Assembly: GCA_030068075.1 (NCBI GenBank) | Contig: CM057841.1 | Location: 49,579,030 to 49,643,029, forward strand | Length of the DNA stretch: 64,000 bases | Direction of reading: 5' to 3' | From: Paguma larvata | Lineage: Eukaryota; Chordata; Mammalia; Carnivora; Viverridae | Shown here: positions 24,251 through 35,649 of the stretch, in pieces | How positions within the stretch are numbered: position 1 is the stretch's first letter | How the letters are laid out: the number at the start of each line of letters is the position of its first letter | Notes under the pieces: generated by a model | What the model saw: the letters and a program-made list of their open reading frames with translations, nothing else | The model's database searches: none | Told to the model about the DNA's origin: nothing | Position numbers and translations under genes: made by a program

Positions 24251-24442
24251 TATATCTATTTATTTTTAAAAGTTTATGTAATTAGAGAGTATGAAATGGC
24301 CAGAGAGAGAGGGAGAGAAAGAGAACCTCAAGCAGACTCCACGATTAGCATGGAGCCTGATGTGGGACTCAAACTCATAAACCATGAGATCATGACCTGA
24401 GCTGAAGTCCAATACTTAACCAGTTGAGCCACCCAGGCACCC
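24251..24442 (-). mobile_element. CAN-SINE (minus)
   Basis: Diverged body ending GAGCCACCCAGGCACCC. TTTGTTGTAGCTTTA is repeated exactly at 24236-24250 and 24446-24460. Confidence 0.93.
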
Positions 24443-24460
24443 TTTTTTGTTGTAGCTTTA

Positions 24461-26489
24461 AATGAAATGAAGTATGGCCGAAACTCCCTAGTGGCCTCTA
24501 GCTTACCAGTTTTGCAGGTAGACCTGCTATTCTAGGCAAACTGAAGACTGACAGCTAACTCTTGACTGGAATAATCTGTACCAACAGAATTAATTTTCAT
24601 AATGACCTCTTAAAACATACTTGTCACATTTTCCTGAATATTTTAATTTCTATAGGGCTCTGGCTCAAAAGTGGACAGCTTTTAATTGTATTGATTTCAA
24701 ATACTATATATTTTTCTAAATATGGTTCGTAAACTGTCTCTAAGCCAACAGCAAAATTTCACAATAAAACCCTGTTGATGTATTTTTAGTGATTAATTTA
24801 CACTATGATTCTTATATATTTAAAAATTGATATTTACCTTTTAAAAATAACCATCATGGGGTCATTTAGCACAGGCAACAATAGTAGGTTAAATATCATA
24901 AATTAGAATGTGCCAGGAAGACATTAACATAATAAAATAGTATCACAATCAGCTTTGCAGATATGGGATATGTATTACTGCAAACTTCATGAAAGTTCGC
25001 AATAGGAAATGGAAACTGACTCTAGATTTAAAGGTACATATACATAAATACACATATACATATACATTATATGTATGCACATGGACACACAGAATACACA
25101 CATTCACGTGTGTACATATGTAAGTATACATGCACAAACATATATGTATTTAGAGCAAGAGTATACATAGACATTTTTAGAACAATATCTTTAATAATAG
25201 TAAACAGTTGCTCAAAAGAGTCTAATATTTGTATAATAAAGGGACAGACAACCTGTTCAAGAAAGTGAGTTTCAACCAGAGTTAGAACATCCTGATTTTG
25301 AAGGACAGTGTTATTATCAAATCTTGAAAGGAAGCTTCTCACCATGTTTTAAATTATGCACTGATGCCGGTCACTTTTCTGAGAATAGATAGTGATTAAA
25401 CATAGAGTTTATTTCTCTCCGTATCATAGAAAGTGTATGTGCGCGTGTACGTGTTCCTTCTATTTTAATTAAGAATATGCAAAGAAAAAGTGAATAATAA
25501 TTCGTGGATATGTTTTTGAAGTTTAACTCCTTGCCGTGCTGCTGCTCATTACGAGCACTGATTTTTTATGTCAGGCTCATAAAACGTGGTGGAAAGCTGA
25601 TGCTCTCTATTAGAGGACACTTGTTCTTTCTCTTACATCTTTCTGTGGTTCTGCAGCTTTGCTTAGATCTTTTCCGTCAGTGCCATAATGGTTTGCCCTC
25701 TGAACCTAGTATCTGCTCTGCAAAAGACATGATGTTCTTTTTTGGTGGACAGAAGTTCAGCTTTCAAGGAACTCATGGGAGAGGTAAAAAAAAAAAAAAC
25801 CAAAACAAAAAACCCAAAATATTTGTAATAGTAAGTTAAATGTAATAAGTGCAACAATACACAGGAAGCCCAAAGAAGAAATCTTCATGGGGTGTTTGTG
25901 ATTAATCGTGAAGACTGGGTAAGATTTCATCCAAGGAGATGCACAGTGGATATGTGAGGAGTGGGGGAAACACTAACTGGTGGAGACAAATGCCTGATGA
26001 CAGTGGAGTGTCCGATTTGAATAATGCCAAGGGGATGTGAAGAGTAGTTATGGGAGAGTAGACCAGAAAATTAAGGCAGGTCCACATTGTTTTCCTGGAG
26101 CTAGTCTTTTCTCTTTATGTAAGGCTGAGGTTAAGCCTTACATAAAATAAATTGAACAATTATTGTCTGAAGCCTCTCCAAGTTACTACATAGCTATCAT
26201 CCATCTAGATGCATAGGAGAGAAGTTACTTCATTACATAAAATGAGTACCTGAGGGTTTGGGTTTAATTCTCAACTGAGAAAGGCTGGTTTAGATTCTGG
26301 ATAGTGCAGAGCCATGGAAAACATGTGAGTTGAATGGTGACGTCATATGGCTGTGTTTTGGGAAAATTTAACTGGCAACAGAGTTCAGGACAATTTGAGG
26401 AATGCAAAACTAACGATTATTGGAGCTTTCGTAACATGAAACATTATGAAGGAAATGAAAACGGTAACCAAAAGAAGGTGATGGAAACA
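24461..26489. other. AT-rich stretch, low-complexity CA/TA patch
   Basis: 25035-25145 is an irregular ACATATACA-type tract. A 13-bp hairpin lies at 26114-26146. No gene or transposon recognised. The 111-codon open frame at 25504-25839 has no family signature and ends in an A-rich run. Confidence 0.4.
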
Positions 26490-26640
26490 CAAGATTTATT
26501 AATCCAGTCATTTATTGCAAACATACACTGGGTATCTACTAGATGTCAGGTATTGTATCTACTATCATGGGCAAAAAATAGACCTAGCGTTACTGCCTCC
26601 CGGGAAGTTAGAAGCTGAGTAAATAAGCGGAAATCCATGT
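26490..26640 (+). mobile_element. L2-like remnant (plus)
   Basis: CAGTCATTTATTGCAAACAT, GGGTATCTACTAGATGTCAG and TGCCTCCCGGGAAGTTAGAA follow the L2 3' end (TATTGAGCACC, then CCAGGCACTG-like, then CCCTCATGGAGCTTA-like). Confidence 0.6.
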
Positions 26641-28916
26641 ATATTCTTAACAGACATAAATGCTATGAAGGAAAGTTTCTCCGTGCATGTAACTGTGACA
26701 TAAAGGTTTGTATATTTGGAGGAGCAGATAGCAGTATGATAGAATGAAACTTTTTTGCATATGGTGAGTTTGGAATTTGTTTTATCATTAGCGAGACACT
26801 AGCGGATATTTTAAACCGGAACTATGATAACAGTCCTCATCTCCTCTTCCTGATCATGGGACCTTTATTTTAGTGATGGTAAGGTTACATGAGGTTGACT
26901 ATAAATTATAACCTTGTGACCAATGATCATTAAAAGCTATTGCTTTATTCTTCCATTCCCCTTCTTACTAAAGAATACTTTTGCAAGAATTGTAATGATT
27001 CTTGTATAATGTTATAAACACACATACAGACAGAATTTTCCCTCCTTGTAGGTTGTACCTGCATAATCACTGCATTTTATCTACTCTGTCCACATTCTAT
27101 TATTACTGAAAAATGGGCTCTACTGAGGCATGCCTGAGTGAATTTTCCTGAGTTAATAGAGAAATAAAACTACTGTTGGAACTCAAATACAAATGAATAG
27201 AAGCTAAACTGAAGAAATATAATTTTAAAAATTTTAAATGGTTATTATAAATTTGTTGTTCAAGGTATTTCAGAAGTGTTATTTGTTCTCCAGTACCTTT
27301 GGGTCCTATGTGAACATTTCCAGTAAACTTTAGTACCAAGATAAAAGTCTAATTAAGGAGTTTTTTGGTTTTTCAGTTTTAAAATTGAGACTTCCATTCT
27401 GACTTCAAAGAAGGGACAATTTTGATGGTAAAGCATTAGTATACTTCATTGAATTTGAGGTCCTAATTTTCTTCTAGTTGATTGATTATACTGTATCCAT
27501 ATCCCATTCAGTTACTTCACATAGAGAACTTAAGTTAAAAAGTCATTATGATTAATCAGATTTCCATTTCTTAATATCTAGTTACTCAAGTCTCATATGA
27601 CTCTCCATTCTGACACTGCGAGGTAAGCAAAGTTGACATGTCTTGACTTGTCTGTCTTTACCAAGATGACTTAGCATGAACTAGCTTTATGGTAATGAAA
27701 CTCATTATGAAGAACAATGAGCATTCCAATCTCATTCTTGCTGTGTATATTTTCTATTAAAACAAAAGTGTCTTCTGGGAAGAATCAACACAGCAGACTT
27801 GGAGTTTTTGAAAATGTGAAAGACAAGCTGAAAAAATGTGTAGGTAAATCTATATCTTGAGACGGGAAATAAACCATAATTTTAGCTTTTATGGTTGTGT
27901 TGTGAAATGAATGTCCATAAACGTCTAGACTCACATGGAGAGATTTGGACAAACAAACAGCTGAGCTGCTTTTAGTAAATCCCATTGAAAGTGAGAAAAG
28001 TGCTGAAGAAACTATAAACAAAAATCTATAAAACATTAAGTTTCAAATGGGACTATGGGATTTAATGAGAGCTAAACACATGAAAACTGTGTTATCAAAT
28101 ATGGTAGCTAATAGCCAACTATATATAATTGTTCAGATTTTTTTTGAAACTGTAATCTTTTGATTTAGGAACATTGTCTTATACCTATCTTGTTTTTACT
28201 CTATACCTTCTGCCTTAGCTGCCTCCCTTGCTAGCTATCAGCAGAGTGTAAGGCATAGAATCAAAATCTCAGGAACAGAAAGACACTAAAGGTTACATTA
28301 TCCGGTGCTGTACCCTCCAGTAAAGAAAACTCGAGTTCTAGAATCACTTATTCCGTCCTTTGGCAAATCGAAGTTTTCCTTTTACCAAGAATCAGATTGG
28401 TAACTGGCAGCAGTATTTCCAATTCTGCCCTCCAGAGTCATCATTAGACATGTTTAATCTTTCTTCTGCCCAACGTTTCTTTAAATATTTAATAAAAATA
28501 TCATATCAAAACCAAAATACGTTATTAGTTTTTACCTAGATGAAGTGGCATCATTAGATATCAGCCCATACTTGTACAGTCACTGCCCTAATAATAGTAG
28601 TAACCACCATATGTTGAATCAACCAATAATCACAAAATCCTGGATAAGGGATTTTACTTAGATTTTTTTTCTAATGCATACATGGAACCAGCAATGTGAA
28701 TGCATATGTACAACCAACAAGGCATCTACTGGTATTCTCCAAGCTTAGCAGTTGACAGAGGAGCTGTTACCTTATTTAAGGGGGCCCAACCTGACCCAAA
28801 TTCAGCTCTGACCATAAATCCTGGTTTCTTTACTATTCTACACTCCTTAATATAAATTGCAAGCACATGCCTTATTATCAACTATATCATTTTGGGTAAA
28901 TTGTACTATTTAAACT
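26641..28916. other. AT-rich unique sequence
   Basis: About 2.3 kb without a recognised repeat or gene. Open frames are short and featureless. Confidence 0.4.
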
Positions 28917-28933
28917 CTATGTTTGTCCTTTTA

Positions 28934-29041
28934 TTTTTATTTTTTATTTTTTTAATTTTATAATAGTTTATTTTCAAATTGGTTTACATATAACACCCAG
29001 TGTTCGTCCCAACATGTGCCCTTTTTAATGCCCATCACCCC
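28934..29041 (-). mobile_element. L1 3'-end stub, about 108 bp (minus)
   Basis: Same subfamily as the stub at 23884 and the long L1 at 45.4 kb (TTTATTTTCAAATTGGTTTA, AACACCCAGTGTTCGTCCCA). Perfect 17-bp target duplication CTATGTTTGTCCTTTTA at 28917-28933 and 29042-29058. Truncated at CCCATCACCCC, the start of the C-rich tract. Confidence 0.95.
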
Positions 29042-29058
29042 CTATGTTTGTCCTTTTA

Positions 29059-29465
29059 AAACAGTTATCTTTGGGTAATGGAAATGATCACTCTGATCCT
29101 CTTTTGGATAGTGTACTTTTGGGGAAACCATTTTCAATCAAGACCGGGAGGCTGATTGCTAGAAGAGCCAAATTCCTCTAAGCTTTATCTGGCATGGGAC
29201 AGAGTGGGGAGTTGTCCTGTCAGCACCAAAGAAGGGACACGCCAAGGCATATGCATACTTCCCAAATCTTTAGTTGAGTTGGACTCAACTAAAGTCATTA
29301 TTTATAAAGATTCTTATGACTATATATTTTTGTGATCCAAGAACTATAATTAACTAATGGTAGAGATTTAGGACATAATTTGTATATATGCATGACACAT
29401 ATAGTATGTATGATGGTATATATGCCATACAAAATATGTTTAGGTTTATATATAATATATATATT
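29059..29465. other. Unique sequence with a 12-bp hairpin
   Basis: CTTTAGTTGAGT (29268-29279) pairs perfectly with 29283-29294 across 3 nt. TA-rich near 29385-29465. No gene recognised. Confidence 0.45.
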
Positions 29466-29493
29466 TAAATGCTTATTTATTTTGAGAGAGAGA

Positions 29494-29527
<34 letters not shown>

Positions 29528-29702
29528 CAGAATGCTTCATGAGAGTGGGGGAGGGGCAAAGAGAGAAGGAGAGAGAATCTCAAGCAGATTCCATGCCATC
29601 AGCACAGAACCCAATGTGGGGCTCATCTCACAAACTGAGAGATGATAACCTGAGCTGAGATCAAGATTCAGATGACTAACTGACTGAGCCACCCAGGCAC
29701 TC
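29466..29702 (-). mobile_element. CAN-SINE (minus) with expanded GA block
   Basis: GA repeat and AGACAG units (about 29484-29530), GGGGGAGGGGCAAAG, CATCAGCACAGAACCC, GAGCCACCCAGGCACTC. The B-box region is damaged. Confidence 0.92.
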
Positions 29703-30005
29703 TTATATATTTTTTACCACAAAAAAAGTCAAATTTATATTTATAAATAACAAATATAGAAATGTCTAAAGAAAAAAATAGAAATGTTTAAAAATAAATT
29801 TAATATCACATTTTCAGTATATCCTTACCTGTCAGCCTTTATTAATTCGGGGTAAATGCATCCAAACCTTTCTATGTGTTCATACACATTTTGTTTTTCT
29901 TTCATTCTTTTAATTTTCAACAGAAGTTTAAAGTCTGAAATTCCTAGAATTGACTTCCAAAGCATATGACAACTTAGTCAAGTAATAGGTGCCTTTTAAT
30001 TTTAT
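29703..30005. other. A/T-rich spacer
   Basis: Nothing recognised beyond short A-runs. Confidence 0.4.
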
Positions 30006-30014
30006 AGAAATTGC

Positions 30015-30232
30015 CTGGGGCGTCTGGGTGGCTCATTTGGTTAAGCGTCTGACTTTGGCTCAGGTCATGATCTTGCCGTTCGTGAGTTCAAGCCCTGCGT
30101 CTGGCTCTGCTGACGGCTCAAAGCTTGGAGTCTGCTTCGGATTTTCCGTCTCCTCTCTTCGTGCGCCCCCCCCGCCACCCCCCCCTTACTCTGTTTCTCT
30201 CTCAAAAAAAGTAAACATTAAAAAGTAAAAAA
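30015..30232 (+). mobile_element. CAN-SINE (plus)
   Basis: GGGGCGTCTGGGTGGCTCAT head, a C-run (CCCCCCCC near 30165-30186) in the CT-rich part, A-rich tail. Duplication AGAAATTGC at 30006-30014 and 30233-30241. Confidence 0.93.
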
Positions 30233-30241
30233 AGAAATTGC

Positions 30242-31330
30242 TTGATGCTTTTGCAAAAATTTTTGCAGTACATACTTCAAAAACAATGGTGTACATGCCC
30301 TTTCTTCTCAAATTCTCTTCATCACTGGATACCATAAAGTTTTTAAACTTTGGCTAATGTGATAAGTGAAAAGTATATCTCCTTCATGAAGCATAATTTG
30401 GATGTCCCGTGATAGTGAAAATCTTTTCGTGTTTAATGATCATTTATATGTTATTTGTGGCTTGGATGCTTATATAACCTTTGCTAAGTTTTCTCTCTCT
30501 TTATTTAAAAAATTTTATTAATTAGAAAAACTTTGTATATATTAAAAATATTATCTTTTTGTTGATTGTTTCATTCTAAATGCTTTTCCCAGTTTATTGA
30601 TTACCTTTGGCTTTTGTTTGTAGAGGTTTTGGCAAATGATTATTTTATGTCATAAAATAGGGTTAACTTAAGAAGATTCTCTCAATACATGTGAGGGTTA
30701 ATTTTATGTGTCAATCTGACTGGACTAAAGGATGTCCAGACAGCTGGTACATCTGGGTGTGTCTGTGAGGGTGTCTCCAGAAGACATAAGCAATTGAATT
30801 GGTAGGGAGGGTAAAGAAGGTTACTTTCACTAATGGTGGCCATCATCATCCAGTCTTTTGAGGGCCTGAAGAGAACAAAAAGGCAGAGGAAGGGCGACTG
30901 CTTTCTGTGCTTGAACTGAAACATCCATCTTCTGCCCTTGGTCTCTCTTGAGTATTCAGGCTCACACCAGGACTTAAACCATCAGCCCCTTGATTCTCAG
31001 GCCTTCAGACTCAGTCTGAATTACCCCACTGCCTTTCCTGCTCTCCAGCTTGCAGATGGCAGATTGTGAGACTTTTTGGTCTCTGTAATTGCTTGAATAT
31101 GTTCCTATAATAAATCTCTTATATGTATCACTGTATGTCCTACTGGTTCTATTTTTCTGGAGAACCCTAATACAGCATGTTATAAAATTTTTCTCCAGAA
31201 CAGTTTTCATAAATATTTTTTATTGTGAAGTTTATTTTTATACTTTGGGTAAGATCAGGGTTAAGTTTTCTTTAACATCATTAGTTAAAAATGTTGGCTT
31301 TACATGATGATTGAAATTCTTTCCCTATGG
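30242..31330 (-). mobile_element. Old L1 ORF2 remnant (minus), split by an LTR
   Basis: 30242-30690 and 31175-31330. AGTGAAAATCTTTTCGTGTT, CTTTGCTAAGTTTTCTC and CCAGTTTATTGATTACCTTT follow the reverse L1 ORF2 C-terminal order (CATCTTTTCATGTGTTTATT-like, CTTTGCCCATTTTT-like, then CAGTCTGTGGCTTG-like). The right part continues after the LTR. Confidence 0.55.
30692..31174 (+). mobile_element. Ancient LTR-like repeat (plus)
   Basis: Follows a common mammalian LTR-type repeat: GGTTAATTTTATGTGTCAAT, GTGTGTCTGTGAGGGTGTCT, GAACAAAAAGGCAGAGGAAG, CTTGCAGATGGCAGATTGTG, CCTATAATAAATCTCTTATA (poly(A) signal) and CTGGAGAACCCTAATACAG. I do not assign the family name. No internal sequence adjoins it. Confidence 0.65.
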
Positions 31331-33666
31331 TCCTATGACCTGGGAAGAAAGGATAAAATATTATTTAAAATTAGGTGGAATCAGTTACAAAACAGTCTGG
31401 AGTGAGGTCATCTTAAAGGTAGAAGTGATTATGTGTCTGTTGAGATTATTTATCTCTTGAATCAAATTTCATAGTTTTCCTCAAGATTTCAGCTGGTGTC
31501 TCACAGTTGCTCTTATATATTAAATTGCTTCAGATATTTTATGTTTTTCATAAACCTAACTTTATGTACCTTTAATTTCTTTCTTTTAAAGTCATATGAC
31601 AAAAGACTATCTATGCATTCCTAAACCTAGTCATGGTTATATATCCCTTTAACTGTATACCTTGACACGTCACATTCTCTTGTACTGTGGCAAATGAGCA
31701 GATGATGGAAGGCATGGCAGTTCTCTTGTGGCTCAGAGTAAGTGAAGTTTTAGACTCTAACCCTTCTGTAATGGTTTGGGAAGGATCTCGTTCTTTCTTT
31801 TTCTAAGGGGCTGACTGCCATGTCCCAATGCAACCCCTGGCTGTAACCGCTGTTTCCACCAGAGCTCACTAAGGCTTACACAACTGAGTAGCTGTTCTAA
31901 GGATCACAAGAAGTAAATGGACCAATGCGACTTACCATCCACAGATCCTAGAGCTTCAGCCTCTTGAGACCACTCATGAACAGCTCCCCAAGGTTGGGGA
32001 GAGACCAACGTTGTCTTTTACTTTAGATCCCTTGGAGAAGGAAGCCATGCCTTGATTTCCTTCCCTGGAAATCCCAGCAGAACTCATGTCCTTGGACCCT
32101 CGTAGTCCACCAGCAGCGTGCTTGCCTGGGTCTGTCACCTTCTCTAGCGAAAGGATATTTGCAGTGAAGGAAATGATATGTGACCAGAATGCCATTATCC
32201 CAGAATCCCTCAGAAGTGACTTCAGTGTTTAGACATATCTTTGTAAGACAAAGAAATCTTTTGTAGTGGTCTTTTTTTCTCTATCTCCCTTTAGCACACT
32301 TCGGAATTAAATGCAACCAGATTTTAAATGTTTGCCTCTTACAAGTGTGGTGTAATAAGAATAAAAAAAAAAAGAGGATGTTCTTCAAGGAATTTTAGAA
32401 CTTCGGTGCGGACCCCTTGAATTTCAGTTTCTTAATAAGCTAAATCATATTTTGCTCTCCTTCTACACGTCTAATCATAATCATATGAGTATTTTCCTGC
32501 TCTTCTGCATGCAGATCGCCCCGTACGTAATGTAACGTCTCTCCGTCTGAGGCTCCGCATGTGTTCTATCACCCTCTTGCAGAAATGCTTCTCAACTTTT
32601 CCCAAGGATTGCTGATACGGTCTCGGCTGTCATTTCCTCAGCACCATCTGTAGACAGATATTTTGTGGGAATTTGTATGGATTCCAAGTAAGAATTCAGC
32701 TCAACAGGCCAGCATATTTAGTTTTTAAGAGAAAAGAAAGCAATCGATCAATTCCTATTCTGGTCCACTCCCCCCTTCCCCCTCCCCCGTCCCCACCTCT
32801 CCCCATTCTACCCTCACATGAAGATATTTTTATAGCTTTGAAATGGAATCAGATTTCCAGGCTGCACAATTAAATTTCAGTCAAAAATTCCACTTACCAG
32901 AATGCTCACAATACTAATAGTGTTGTTAGAAATAAGACACTTGATTAAAAGGCGGCACACTTGTCTATATCTTTAATGTGCATTCCTAATGAGTCCTAGC
33001 AGGAGGCTGATTCACATGAAAATGCACAATTAGCTCATCCAAGTTTAATATACCATTATCTGCACCCAAGCCCTCTCTTCATTACCATTTGAATGCACTG
33101 TTTTCTTTGGAGTTTTGTGCAGGAAACAAATCCCTGTATATGGCACAGAGCTCTAGACTCTGATTTGTCTGCATTTGCCCTTTAGACAAAAGGCCAAAAC
33201 AGCGTGCTCCGTGGTGCATTAATTTTCAGTCTCTGGCTATTTCTGAAATTGTAATGCAGCACATTTCCTTTTGCAAGGGACTTGAATCAGTAGACAATGT
33301 AGAGGTGGATATAGCCAAGGGATTTGTTTGTTATTCTGAGTAGTGGCACGCCATCTTTCCCACATGGACTCCAGATAAAAGGAGATGTTTTAAAGAGCTG
33401 TTGAAACCCAGTGAAATAAAGTATTACTCGAAATCTGATTTTACTGTATTGAGTCTACATTACTATCTGAACTTTGAAGTCTGAGACAACCAATTGCCCA
33501 AAATAACAACTGAGAAAACACAAGTTTTATTTAATTCCTATTAAAATTATCATTTGGCCTTTTATTACTTTTGGTATTTCTGGCATTACACACTCCCACA
33601 ATTGTACAGACTTCCTGGTATTCAGAATTCTATTTAATCAGGAACAAATGAAATCAATAATATTAA
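31331..33666. other. Repeat-poor block, possible conserved elements
   Basis: No transposon recognised for 2.3 kb. A C-rich tract at 32767-32812, a small CpG group at 32518-32560, and a block at 32880-33330 that reads like conserved noncoding DNA (see findings). No supported coding region. Confidence 0.4.
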
Positions 33667-33677
33667 AAATACTGTGA

Positions 33678-33890
33678 TGGGCACCTGGGTGCCTCAGTCA
33701 GTTGAGCAGCTGACTCTTGACTTTGGTGCAGGTCATTATCTCATGGTCATGGGATAGATCCCTGTGTGGGGCTCCGTGCTGGATGTGGCGCCTGCTTAAG
33801 ATTTTCTCTTTCTGCCCCTCCCTCCACCTTGCATGCATGCTCTCAAAAAAAAAAAAAAAAAAAAAAAAGGGAAAGAAAAAAAGAAAAAAA
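33678..33890 (+). mobile_element. CAN-SINE of a different subfamily (plus)
   Basis: GGGCACCTGGGTGCCTCAGT head, then GTCATGGGATAGATCCCTG and GCTGGATGTGGCGCCTGCTT, lacking the CTGACAGCTCAGAGCC insert of the long feliform type. A24-plus A-rich tail. Flanked by AATACTGTGA (33668) and AGTACTGTGA (33892). Confidence 0.92.
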
Positions 33891-33899
33891 TAGTACTGT

Positions 33900-34249
33900 G
33901 AACATTTTTAATAATTTCCTCTTTATTCTTCATTTTCACGGATAATGTAAATTTAGCCTTTCAAAGAGACTTCAATAATTGTAAAAAGAAAAAAATGTGT
34001 TTTTTATGATATAACTGATAGTTTCTACTGTTGAATAATGAATCACATAGGACATTTTTCTAAGGATGAAGTCATTATAGAACAATACAGTTGGTTATTA
34101 TTTTGCAGATTTACACAGTAATAAAGGGAATGTGGCATACTTGAGGTACACAGATGGGCAAAACTATTATTTGCTTGTGAGGTAATGTTCAGAATAAATG
34201 ACTAAGGTTAACAAGAACCAGGTTCATTGGAGGGCACGTGGCATATTAG
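33900..34249. other. AT-rich unique sequence
   Basis: Nothing recognised. Confidence 0.4.
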
Positions 34250-34465
34250 AAAGTAGATGATATTAGAGGTCATTTGAACCTATAGGATTTGTTTATAGCA
34301 TCTACAACTTACTACTATTGTTTATCAAGATTGTTTCTTAATTTCTCTGAGTCTCAGAATTCTTCTTTCCAATTTTTAGCAACATCTGTAAAAAATGGCA
34401 TAACACCCTTTGTGCAACACTATTGGGAAGAGTAGAGATAAAGGTACATAGAATCTAGTAATAAA
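34250..34465 (+). mobile_element. Diverged MIR (plus)
   Basis: GAACCTATAGGATTTG, TTTCTCTGAGTCTCAGAATT, CATCTGTAAAAAATGGCATA and AGTAGAGATAAAGGTACATA preserve the MIR order. Confidence 0.6.
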
Positions 34466-34479
34466 TTAATGAACTTTAT

Positions 34480-35270
34480 AGCATATGAGACCAATAAAAA
34501 AATTAACTGTGTATGTACCAGCAATGAATATTTTGAACTGGAAAATAAGAAAAATCTGATCGCAATAGTATTAAAAAGTATTAATGTTCAGGAATAAATT
34601 TTAAAAATGAAGTACAAGTTGTGGATACTAAAAACTATAAAACGTGGGTGAAAGAAATTAAAGAAGACCTAAATAAATGGAAATATATTCCGTGTTTATG
34701 ACTCAGAGATTTATTTAAAGTTTACTTATTTTGAAAGACAGTAGAGCAAGGGCAGGAGCAGAGAGAGAGGGTGAGAGAGAATTCCAAGCAGGCTTTGTGC
34801 TGGATCTCCTGAACTGAACTATGAGATCGTGACCAGAGCCAAAATCAAAAGTCAGACGCTCAACCAGCTGAGCCACATAGGCACTCTGGCTCAGAGACTT
34901 ACTATTGTTAAATGATCATACCTTCTAAATTGATCTACAAATTCAACACAATGTCTATCAGAATTCTTGCTGTATTTTTTGCAGAAACTAACAAGCAGAT
35001 TCTCTAATTGTTATGGAAATTTAAGAGACACTGATAGCCTAAACAGTCTTAAAAAGGGAAAAACAAAGTTAGAGGACTTACACTTCCTGATTTCAAAATT
35101 TACAACAAAGCTATGATAATTGGCACTGTAGTACTGGTATAAAAGTAGATATTTAGAGCCATGGAACAGAATCAGGAGTGAAGTGAAGTAAGCGATCCAT
35201 ACGTCTGTACATCTAGTGGAGGACAAACAATTGCCATGGCTGAGAACTTGAAAGATGCAAGTGGTAAAAA
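34480..35270 (+). mobile_element. Older L1 ORF2 mid-part (plus), holds a SINE
   Basis: ACTAAAAACTATAAAACG, AAATTAAAGAAGACCTAAAT and GGAAATATATTCCGTGTTTA match the part of ORF2 after the reverse transcriptase. After the SINE it resumes with TGATCTACAAATTCAACACA and TTCAAAATTTACAACAAAGC. It becomes unreadable as L1 after about 35226. Confidence 0.8.
34715..34887 (-). mobile_element. CAN-SINE (minus) inside L1
   Basis: Diverged and missing the TCAGCACAGAGCC part. Flanked by GACTCAGAGATTTAT (34700-34714) and GGCTCAGAGACTTAC (34888-34902), two mismatches. Confidence 0.88.
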
Positions 35271-35280
35271 AAGCACTCTG

Positions 35281-35640
35281 GGGAAAGATGGCGGAGTGAG
35301 GACCCTAAGTTCACCTTGTGCCATGAACACCACTAGGTAATACTCATATTAGTGTAAATAACCCAGAAAATGATTCAGAGTAGCAGAACAAACTCCACAA
35401 CTAAAGGTAGAAAAGAGGCCACATCAAAAAGGGTAGGAAGGGCAGAGACCCAGTGGGGACCTAAATAGACCCTTGGGCACAGAGAAGAGGGAGAAACAGG
35501 CTGTCAAAGTGGGGGAGCTTAACATTTGGTGTTGAAAGCAAGAGGGGCTGAGTTTGTCTGTTCTTACCATCAGTGGGACTTAAAGCCTGGAATTTTTTTC
35601 CCTCCTTTTTTTAATTTTGGAGAGCGTGTGCGTGTATATG
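35281..35640 (+). mobile_element. L1 5' end (5' UTR start) (plus)
   Basis: Starts GGGGAAAGATGGCGGAGTGA, the usual carnivore L1 5' terminus with a YY1-type AAGATGGCGG, followed by AACAAACTCCACAACTAAAG and AGAGGCCACATC. No ORF1 or ORF2 start follows. The next L1 sequence, at 35650, is already the 3' part of ORF2. Confidence 0.75.
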
Positions 35641-35649
35641 AGCATCTAT

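Noticed and set aside
25504..25839. 111-codon open frame as a small membrane protein
   Set aside because: Hydrophobic start but ends in translated A-runs. No homology signal or gene structure.
29385..29465. Origin or matrix-attachment site
   Set aside because: Only a TA-rich low-complexity tract. No specific evidence.
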